DNA of 64,000 nt from Pisaster brevispinus. Lineage: Eukaryota; Echinodermata; Asteroidea; Forcipulatida; Asteriidae. Position numbers and translations under genes: made by a program. The stretch is taken from assembly GCA_023634235.1 (NCBI GenBank), contig JAMKCF010000002.1, positions 5,757,222-5,821,221 on the forward strand, given 5' to 3'. Of this stretch, positions 55,121-64,000 are shown piece after piece; the stretch's first letter is position 1, and every line of letters starts with the position of its first letter. The notes beneath the pieces were generated by a model. That model made no database searches. It had not been told where the DNA came from and saw nothing but the letters and a program-made list of their open reading frames with translations.

Positions 55121-55139
55121 TGTGAGGATGTCCCACTGG

Positions 55140-55145
55140 AATAAA
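55140..55145 (+). terminator. Polyadenylation signal AATAAA after gene J
   Basis: A canonical AATAAA lies 20 bases after the stop codon of J and is followed by A-rich and then GT/T-rich sequence (GGTGTCCCTTTTTTG at about 55167). It is plausible, though it would give a very short 3' untranslated region. Confidence 0.45.
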
Positions 55146-55429
55146 ACTGAAAACTGAAATATAAATTGGTGTCCCTTTTTTGACATCATAGGTAGTGACT
55201 AAACGAGTAATCTCTTGCAGGTTTACAAACCGCGTGTAAACCTCGTTAAAGGAGCGGGGAGGGTGGGTGTTGGCTCTAAGAAGAGCCGTTGGTGTGTTCT
55301 TGACGTTTCAAACAGTCTCTGCTCGTCTTCACGACGCCCAAAAAGAGAGTTACAATTCCTCAACACTGAAGAAAAAACCAGTGACTGTGTGGACGTAATC
55401 TGTCTACATAGTTTTTCAAAACCCTGCCT

Positions 55430-56955
55430 GGGTTCGATTCCGGGTCATGATACTTTTTCCCTGGGCGAGACACTTAACCATAATTGCTTCTCTTAACGCA
55501 GGTGTATAAATGGCGGGAACCAGCAACGGCTGAGACAGTATTGTGTAGGATTAACCCCTTAGCACTAACCTAAGGGGCTTGGGGTTGTATGCTCCCCAGC
55601 GAGTTGAGACAAAGTACCTAGATCTACCTTGTACTATAAGTGATGGTCAAAAACCCATAAAAAATATATATAATGAAGTTACAAAGTATACTTGTATTAT
55701 TTGTATTTCAGCATTTTTCTATATGTCAATTGATTTTAATAGAGTATAGGAAATATAGATAGCCACTTGCTAATGTTCATAGCCACGCCATTTTAAAAAT
55801 CCATATGCTAAAGCGCGGTTTTTATCCGGGATTAACCTTGATATTCCAAATGTATGCGTTGTTGTTTATTTCTCTTCTTGCTTTATATTCGGAAATTGTA
55901 GAAATAGGAGACTTTTATGTAAATTGGAAACGCAGAGTTGGATTATCTTAACATAGACTATTCAAATCTCACGAGAATTCGAGCAATCACATGAACAGTG
56001 GGTTTCCACGAATATTGCTTTAGCATGTGAATGAAAACAAATCTCTTGGTGTTAATCAGCACAACGTTTGAATACACGCGAGGTTTGAAATTCTGTGATT
56101 GTTATAACTTATATAATTTGACAGCATTCTGTTGACTATATCTGGTATAGCATCAGACGGTTGTATAAATACAAATTAGTGTTTTTTAGTTGTAATTAAT
56201 CATCGAAATGCTTAAATAATATTCCAAAAAAATTATTGATTCAATGTAAAATATTTTGCATATTTTGGTGTTACGTGGTTTTCTTCTTCTATTTCGAGTG
56301 GTGTCCTTGGTGTTAGTATCAAATTAATTACAGCTTTAAGGATTTGAAATAAAAGAGCAACACTGAACAACTTTCTTTTTAATTCACTCTAAATCTAGTC
56401 TAAGTCGATACCGGTTTTCATCCTGTGCATCTGACGTAAACCATTGGTAAGATTGAAAATATAACTTTAGTTTACAGATTTTGACATAAACTATAAGGAA
56501 AGGGTTTAAAGCTGGTCACGGTGGAAAACTTCTCTTGAAATATTTTTGCCTGAAATGCTACAGTGATAAAATTAATAAAACAACAGTTTTAATCTCGCGA
56601 GCTTAAACCAGGGCCCAGTTTCATAGCGCTGCTTAACGGTAAGCAAATGTTCGTGCTGACTATAGCAGAAAATAATGTGCTTAAAGTATGGTAGATAAAG
56701 AGTATTCCGCATTGAGATATTATGCCATACATGTTTCTAACTCGTCAATGGGCAGGGTGTGTAGGCATCGAGGAAGTAGGTGGATGGTGACATTTCATTA
56801 GGTCCATACACTTTGTACCAACTCGTAATATTTGGGGATCTATGTAGTTTCATAAAAGAAAAAAAGGTGCAAAGCTTCCTTCTTGTTTGTTCCACATGTT
56901 TCGGACATCAATGGGTTTGCTTTGTCGTTCCTTCCCTGCATAGTGTTTCGAAACC
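55430..56955 (+). repeat. Gene-less block remnant K
   Basis: Collinear with the 3' halves of blocks F/H/I but with no receptor gene. It has a SINE family 2 copy truncated to its B box and body (55430-55608), the shared non-coding segment, the MITE start (56611, cut at about 56692), a deletion, and then the LINE/terminal segment (GATAAAGAGTATTCCGCATT). J occupies the place where the gene and 5' half would be. Confidence 0.75.
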
Positions 56956-58040
56956 CTGCCTCGTGTGGATTTTGTTTTTGTTCTCAGGCCCACTCTTCGT
57001 ACGTAATGCTTAACCACACTAAAGCCGTGGTCCCAACCCGCCATACTTGCAAGTGCGTGCTGTCTACTTGCAAAAACGTGGGCAAAATTTGGGGATCCGT
57101 ACGTGGTGAGTACCGTCTCAGTACGGATATGGGAGCACGCAGACACGCCGTAGCACTTTTAGTGCACGAGGAACTTTCGCTGCGTTCGGGCTGCGGTCGG
57201 ACTACAGATTCACCCCGACGTTTTCAGAAAAACGTGGCGACCGTGGCCTCCCCAAAAAACATACGGACTAAAAACACACACGGTGGGTTGTGACCGGGGC
57301 TTTACTAACAATAGTTTGTTTCTATTATATGTCCAGGCTTAAAACATCACTTATTTTGATGAGGGAATTGTATTGATCATTATTTCAGATTCGACTATTA
57401 AAGTAGAATTAATAACGGGGCCTGGTATATGTGACGGTTATAAAGACATCCCCCGCAGAGCTATACTAATTTTTCCTTTAAATGTACTATTTTCTTTCAT
57501 TTGTATACGTATTACTTACCACATTTATATCCATCCGCCGATTGCCTTCGGTTCTGCAAACGTTTCATTATGCAAATTAAACCTGTTTACACTTGCGCCC
57601 TCCACAAGCCCCCATTTTCACACTCACTTTCTAAATGCAAGAGAAGCAACACTAACGGACTCTGTTCTCTTCTCTACATTTTCAGGTGAACATAACACCA
57701 TTTATTCACATCAATCTATATTAGCTGTTTTATGTTTAATGATATCCTTCCGATTAATAGCAACCGTAGAAATCCTGTTAGGTTTGCTGCTATTAATGTG
57801 CATTTTCGTAAGTAATAATAGCCTAAGGTCTGGCAGCAAGAATGCAGCCATTGTGTCTTCTTTTGGCGGGAACGCCATTGTTCAAATCAGTATTTAATAG
57901 TGCGATACCGTAGTTACCTCCTATATTGTACAGCAAACTACTATCTTTCATTGTAATATTTCCTCTAGTGATTAATGTTAGAAATGTATGATTTTATTTT
58001 AGTTGAATATTAGTCCGCTTGTATGAATTGTAAACTTTCA
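56956..58040. other. Unassigned sequence with GC-rich patch and acceptor-like duplicate
   Basis: About 57000-57300 is GC- and CpG-rich with open frames that I do not recognise (GKIWGSVRGEYRLSTDMGAR). A second frame at 57373-57897 is hydrophobic and also unassigned. The sequence at 57620-57687, ending CTTCTCTACATTTTCAG, recurs at 58041-58100 and resembles a polypyrimidine tract with a 3' splice site. No gene model could be built. Confidence 0.3.
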
Positions 58041-59116
58041 GATTCACTTTCTAAATGCAAGAGAAACAACACTAACGGACTCTTCTCTACATTTTCAGAT
58101 CCAGAATAAATTAATTGTATATAACGGAAAGCTGTTCTCCTCAACCCATTTATTAAAGACTCAAATTAATGTCCTGGTGTCACATACACAAAGCAGGCGT
58201 CTTCTTTTTAAGGCAAGCTCGTGGGCTTAGTCTTCAGCTCTTGTGTATAAAGGTCGCGGGTTCGATTCCTTCCCGAGTGGCTTATCCCTGATCGTGGGAG
58301 GTATTCAATTCACAGTGTTTCAGATATTCGCTTAATTCTCCAACTTTAAAAGATTTTTTTTGAAGACTCCATTACTCGGTTGATGAAGGTAGTATTCAAA
58401 TATTAAATTGAAGATAAACCAAAGTTTTGAAATTTCAGACGGCAAGATTATTTCTTGATATGATAATTAACACCCTCCTGGAAAACGCCCCCATGGCAAT
58501 CAAAACTGTTTCTATCAACAGTACTGTGTTTTCTAACTTAAAAGCAACGTTTGGCAAATAACCGTCTGCACTCTTTGTGACCCAACATAGACACGAAATT
58601 ACAAACCTGCAAAAGTTTATGTTCGTTTAGTCTTCGGAGTAAAGAAAATAGTTGGGGGTTATAATTTCACTGTTTATAAACATCGAGTTTTGATGTCGCC
58701 GGATCAGAATCAATTTTTTTTAAGCAAAAAAGATAGGTCTACATGATGCATCAAACCATTTTGTGCTGTTGATCTTCCCATAAGAAAATGACTTTCTTTT
58801 TAAATGAAAGTTTTGATATGAGTTGAACCTATCATTTGCATTGAGATTTTCAGAAAAATAGGTAACATGTTTTGTTTATTTTTAGCAACAGCATTAATCA
58901 TCCTTTTATTGGTTTAATATAAATATTTAAATTTTACCTCTTCACACCTCATGAATAAATAATATTCTTCTCCCTTGATATCATGGAAGTCAAATCTCTT
59001 TCATGGAGTATTTTGAAGGAAACCAACCAAGAACCAAGAAGACACTGGTATCAAGCCGACTTGAATGTTTTTCATGTTTGCATACTCTTATTGACATGAA
59101 ATTAATTTCATATGGA

Positions 59117-59147
59117 TCTCTCTCTCTCTCTCTCTCTCTCCCTCTCT
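59117..59147. repeat. (CT)n microsatellite
   Basis: About 14 CT units with one interruption. Confidence 0.9.
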
Positions 59148-59308
59148 TGTGTTTTTGAAGTGTAGCTTAATCTAAACATAAAATGAGAAGAATTTAAAAA
59201 AAATAAGGTGATAATTTCAGTGGATAATCGTTGACAAATTAGTGTGGGATATGGTGGTTGGGTTTGTAATAGTTAAGTCCCATTTTCCAACCGGCTATTT
59301 CACAAGAT

Positions 59309-59336
59309 AATAAATAAATAAATAAATAAATAAACT
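59309..59336. repeat. (AAAT)n microsatellite
   Basis: About seven AAAT units (AATAAATAAATAAATAAATA). Confidence 0.9.
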
Positions 59337-61901
59337 TATAAAATAAATAACGTTTTAAGAACAATTAAATAAGGGGAAAAATAGTTGCAAAGTGACAGCA
59401 ACATTCAATTATTAATCAATTTGAAGAAAAAAAACCCACCACCATGGTTTCAATTGTGCATTAACAATCGTCGACAAGTTGACATAATTATATTGAGAAT
59501 ATTTTGCTGCCGAAATGTACAATTTTGAGTTTACCACTTCACTAGTCATGCTGTATTAGTAGTAGCCTAGTGCTTTACTTAAACTACGGTTCGATTTTAT
59601 AATTTTTAATGTTATATTTTACCACTTGCCATGCTCGGTATTTTGTACTATTGACAATTGTCTGAAGTTCTCATTAATTGCCAAATATGTATTTTTATGC
59701 ACGTTATACATGGTGTATATGCGTTATACTTCAAACAAATTGAAAAAGTCAACTAAGGCCACAGTAAGTAACACAATGATGTTGAAATAGTGTTGAGTTT
59801 GATACAAACAATACGGCATGTCCGCACTTATAAATGTCTATGAACACGTATCATCATCACACGATCGCACCAAACTCAGTCAAGTCCGCCCTTTCGTTCG
59901 ACGTCAGTGTTTGTAAATTTGAAAACATTTAAATTGTCAGTTAAAAATAACATGAAAAGCAGCGAGTGTTTGATACTATTTAACGAGTCATTTCTATAAC
60001 TATAAGTTTTAACGGACTTACGTGTCAAAATAAAGCATGTAAATGTAGTCAGTGGTCCAAGTTGAGCCATCTTATTCCGTCACTGTATAAACATGTTGTT
60101 GTTGTAAAAAAGATCGTGATTTAAAATGGCCGCTCCGTTGCATTTTTTTCCAGTGGATTCAGGCAACAGTCGTTGAAAAGGTTGATATTAGCCTCGTCCA
60201 CGGTGTTTATTATTTATTTAGTTTATTAAAAAGTTGCGCAGCTACGGCAAGTTTCGTGAAATGCAACTTAAGGAAGTGGCGCAGCTGCGCAACATTTACA
60301 TGGCGCAACTTTACGACATGGCGCAAGTTACGCACTACTTTCGTGAAATCGGCAGCTGGTAGCGTAACAATACTGGCACGGTACTGCTGTACTTGATGTA
60401 CAGTATACAGTGGGGTCGAAGCATGGCTTTTCAACCTCGTACCAAAAAGCGAGGAAATGTTACTGGTCCTCACTCAAGAAGTGGGTTTTGTACTGCATTT
60501 AAGGACAACAAAACTGATCCAAATTCGAGCAACTGTACCGGCCGTGGTCAATTTGTCTTACTGAGGCATTTCACGACATGTTACTTTTGTCCGGCCCGAA
60601 GTGTTAGGTGATAACGAGGTAGAATTTCAAAATCGAACGAATAAATGAAGTGAATGAAGTTTATTTGGATTTCTACCGAGTTAATCACTAACACTGAAGG
60701 GCCTACGTCCCCACCCGGTACTTTGCTACCGAGATCTACATTTAAAAGGTCCTTAGACCCGCCCATTTTATTCCGACGGACAAACTTGGAAAACTTCAAA
60801 ATGCACCGAGGGACTCGTACCTCGTGCGTGGTTATATTATACTGTTGAATTCATTGTTTTTACAACAAATTCTCTCAAATGTAGATTTAATTTTATTGAA
60901 TATGAAAAAAGGTGTTACAGTAAAGGTATTATAAACAAATAAACAGGTTTTTTTTAAATCTTAAATCGATGTGTGATACGCACTCACTGTATACCCGGGG
61001 GGAAAAAACAACAACACAGACAGATTGAGCATGCAGTGCTTTTACACACATCAGTAAAAACTTAATTTTTATTCTTTATCCCGAAAAAAAAATCATCTTT
61101 TTAACTAGATCAATACAAATAACACTTAACAAAAACTGCTTTCACCCTCAACGTAAAATTAGCAATACTTCTTGATGTTTTGTCTGTTGTGGTGTTTTAT
61201 TTGTTTGTTTTTATTTCTTCTTATTTTTTTTTTTCACAAACTGACGAAATGTTATGACGGCAAAATGACTTGGCATGTAAAAGGCCTTCAACCTTTTGTG
61301 AGAATGTGTTCATCAAGAAGTATTTGGCAGCAACGATAAATATGCTGACTGCTTTTTTTTTTTTATCCATGTGTTTATGTCTGGTTCTGGTTGTTTGTTC
61401 ACGGTCGAACAAGGTTACAAATAATTCAAAGAGCATTTGTTCCGTCCCAACTTTAGAGTCGATCCAACATCCAACTATAGTTCAGACCAGTCTCAACTTG
61501 ATTGCTACGTTGGGATGACGACCCAACCATAGTTGGTATCCAGAGATATTTCACCGTACAGGGAACCAGTTGCAGTTATACATTACATGGGATGGTCGCA
61601 ACACTAGACTGTTGGTGGTTAATTTTGGCGAGGGATTTTCCATTGAAGAAGACCTTTTCATTGTTGCTAAACGAACCGCCCTAGTTGGCACGGACGGCCG
61701 AATGTTAGCAAAACATTAAATCGTTTTAACAGAAAATATGACCCAAATCAACACTTCTGCAAACTTTCATTAAAATTTTGTTTAAAAAAAAATACAAAAA
61801 TGAAAACTTCCCATGATTGGTTGCTTTGTTTCCGACAAAATCAACACTGTTTTTGAATATTTGTGTATCAATGTTACAAACTGTAGATACATGTTTTGTA
61901 A

Positions 61902-62255
61902 TAATAATAGTACATTTATATAGCGCCAAATCTGTTTTTGTCAAATGCTCTAAGGCGCTTCACAAAACGCATTAAAATGTATACAAAAAGCACTAAGATG
62001 ATTTACAGAGATACATAAGAATAATACAATTTAAATTGAAAAATTAAAGGACAAACAAAATCCCACCGACAACACAAGCCAACAGCCAATGAACACATAG
62101 ATACAGCTAAAACATGGGGGATTGCTCAAAAGGTTTCTTTAAAAAGGTGTGTTTTAAGTTTACTCTTAAAAAGGTTGACAGTCTCCGCTTCTCGAATACA
62201 GACATCCAGGTCATTCCACATTTTAGGGGCAATAGCTTGCATCTATGGTTTTCCA
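61902..62255 (-). mobile_element. LINE 3' fragment (L2/RTE-like)
   Basis: The minus strand reads KMWNDLDVCIREAETVNLFK and then SKLKTHLFKETF-stop, a typical non-LTR ORF2 C-terminus. It is followed by a 3' untranslated region ending GGCGCTATATAAATGTACTA and ATT. It is 5'-truncated, with no catalytic domain. Confidence 0.8.
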
Positions 62256-63328
62256 TGGTTTTCCAACCTCAGCTGGCAAAAAATTAGGCTGTGACGTTGC
62301 AATAGAATGGTCTAGAATTGTGAGTGTACGTAGTGAAGAAACCATTGATTCTTCTGAGGTTTTGCCGTTACGAATGAGCCCCGTTGTAAGCTCAGAGAAA
62401 CTCGAGAGGCTCGAAAGTTACTTATCACCTGCTACTGTCACATATATTTACTGTCATGGACTGCATGCAGTTGGGCCGTCCAAACTGTACCCGATTGGCC
62501 GTCCCAAATGTAGCGCCCAAGTTGGAACCAGTCCCATTTATAGTCGGGACTTTTCTAATGTCGGGGCGGAACATGTCAGAGTGTTCGGGACCAATATAAT
62601 AATATCTGGTCACAGAGTCGTGTACATGATTACAAAACGCATGTACATATTGTTCAACCCTTTGTGGTACTGAAGTGACAAGTCAATAGTGCGGTGTGTA
62701 GGCCTATGACTATTAATACAAACGAAGTCAACTTTTATAAACATGTTTACTTTGAAACTGTGAATAGCCTCCTACCAAATATATATTTAAACAAAGTTTA
62801 CAAGTACCAGTTTAAAAGAACGCATATATAGCATTAACACATGAAGAGTGCGATACGATCGACCGTATTAGACATACAATTTTGCTGCTTTTCTCTCTTA
62901 CTTGAGTGTAACTTGTTGGATATGGTCTGTACAAGCACTGTATTGGTTTCTCCACATAAACACACCCTCTTCACACTACAGAGACAATACCCAGGGAACA
63001 AAACCCCAGGAAATTCATAGCGAAACCCCAGCGCCATTGAACCCGGGGTCAGTAACAATACCAAGAAATGGCTTTTACCCGGGACTTTCCCAGGGCTAAG
63101 TATAAGAAGGTCAACCAAAAAATCCTTGGATTTTCTCGGTAAATTTAATATAGTGTGAAACAGGCTGTTTGATAAGCTGGTTCTTGTGCAGCACGGAGAA
63201 ATGATGTACAGTGTATTTTAGTACATGATAAATCCAATAAATAAGATAATAGTTCCCGACAGACGCCATCTTTATGGGCACCTTGGCTTTAGGCTTTGAG
63301 CTGCACCAAGTGCTCTAATTACTCAGTC
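62256..63328. other. Intergenic, no gene recognised
   Basis: Open frames at 62245-62673 are partly continuous with the LINE fragment and show no recognisable domain. Nothing else was seen. Confidence 0.4.
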
Positions 63329-63600
63329 AGGTGGTTTACCGTCTTCACACCGGACCCAAGCTTTGGTGTTTCTAATCAACAGAGTGTGGGTTCGAGTCCC
63401 GGTCATGACACTTTCTGTGTCCTTGAGCAAGATGCTCTACCTCAGTTGTCCTTCGGATGGGACATTACGCCGTAGGTCCCGTGTACTAGGATTGGTAGTG
63501 CACATATAAAAGAGCCCAGAACACTCATCGTGAAATTTTTGGGGTTAACCCCTGTGTTTCTGGTTCACATAGCAAGCATCCTTGTTTACAGGTTTCCTCA
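63329..63600 (+). mobile_element. tRNA-derived SINE, family 1, degraded copy
   Basis: Shares GTGTTTCTAATCAACAGAGT, the B box GTGGGTTCGAGTCCCGG and CTTCGGATGGGAC with 27617-28027. The A box is largely eroded, and the LINE-like tail is missing or diverged. Confidence 0.75.
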
Positions 63601-64000
63601 GGCTTGCGAGCTACAGGAATTAAATTCATTGATGAAGCATCCGTGGTTTAATTACCAGAAATATATATTATACCGTCGTCCAATCATGCAAAGGAAAGAG
63701 TGCCAATCCGGTATTTACGCATGATGGTGTGCGGTCAAAAAATGATTTAATTGCCCGTAAGGATGGCCGACTTCAAACTTTGTGACGTCATGTGGGAGTA
63801 ATCTATAGCAATGGTATGACACCGCATGGTGTGATGTAAAACATAATGATAAAACAAAGTAACAATACACACAAAAACACGATAATATACCGTGACTTCA
63901 TGTCATGAATTAGTTTGAACAGTAATTTGTTTATGCAAAATTCCATTTATAGTGAACTACGTAGCTTAACCACTATTTCCTGTATCTATATAACAGGAGT
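63601..64000. other. Right end of window, nothing recognised
   Basis: No gene or repeat could be assigned; the sequence is AT-rich. Confidence 0.4.

Larger units (their letters stand above)
58041..61904. other. Intergenic, no gene recognised
   Basis: AT-rich. It contains a second copy of the acceptor-like sequence (58041-58100), a weak tRNA-like B box GCGGGTTCGATTCC at about 58256, a (CT)n tract (59117-59147), an (AAAT)n tract (59309-59336) and a segment rich in GTTGCGCAGC/GGCGCAACTT words (60230-60360) that is probably a mobile element. I saw no coding sequence. Confidence 0.4.

Overview
This is eukaryotic, AT-rich, repeat-rich genomic DNA. It most likely comes from a marine invertebrate deuterostome, and I would guess a sea star (Asteroidea). 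That guess rests on tRNA-derived SINEs, MITE-like elements beginning GGGCCCAATTTCAT and non-LTR retrotransposon 3' ends that resemble sea star genomes from memory; I could not run a search. No bacterial features (operons, Shine-Dalgarno sites, CRISPR) are present.

The window is dominated by one multigene family: single-pass immunoglobulin-superfamily receptors, each encoded by one uninterrupted exon. A typical member has a signal peptide (MDGRISMYVLLVCVW...), a V/I-type Ig domain (Cys, Trp, DxYxC), a second Ig-like domain with four cysteines, a Ser/Thr/Pro stalk, one transmembrane helix and a tyrosine-rich cytoplasmic tail. I count nine members. On the minus strand: A (0.9-2.2 kb), B (5.0-6.7), C (9.7-11.4), D (18.8-20.0, broken) and E (25.4-27.0). 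On the plus strand: F (30.1-31.6, broken), G (35.8-37.3, broken), H (41.4-43.0), I (48.1-49.7) and J (54.0-55.1), making ten with the broken ones. A related Ig-less membrane gene lies at 15.2-16.1 kb.

The tails fall into distinct signalling types. B, E, H, I (and relics F, G) carry YAxP, a basic proline patch and three C-terminal ITIM-like motifs (YAQV/YAEV, IVYADL, VxYAxV). A and D carry YMEL, YYQP and YEVV. C carries 36-residue repeats, each ending in a YVNQ/YFNQ motif of the GRB2-SH2 type. J has a short tail with YENV and YPKL. The Ig-less gene repeats a GYYQxL motif. Ectodomain type, leader type and tail type do not always travel together, so the family looks modular.

Layout: 0.9-9.3 kb holds two tandem units (A, B), then C. 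The Ig-less gene and degraded D lie in 15-20 kb. E and F are divergently arranged around 27-30 kb. The interval 28.7-57 kb is a set of tandem segmental duplications (blocks F, G, H, I and a gene-less remnant K) that share a SINE, a MITE and a LINE 3' fragment. Insertions found in only one block (a LINE in H, an inner MITE in F) order the events. A 2.2 kb inverted-repeat element with an internal 130-bp tandem repeat sits after G. From 57 to 64 kb I see only repeats and unassigned sequence.

Interpretation (inference): this is a lineage-specific, actively turning-over array of putative inhibitory and adaptor-recruiting immune-type receptors, comparable in organisation (not by shown orthology) to vertebrate paired receptor clusters.
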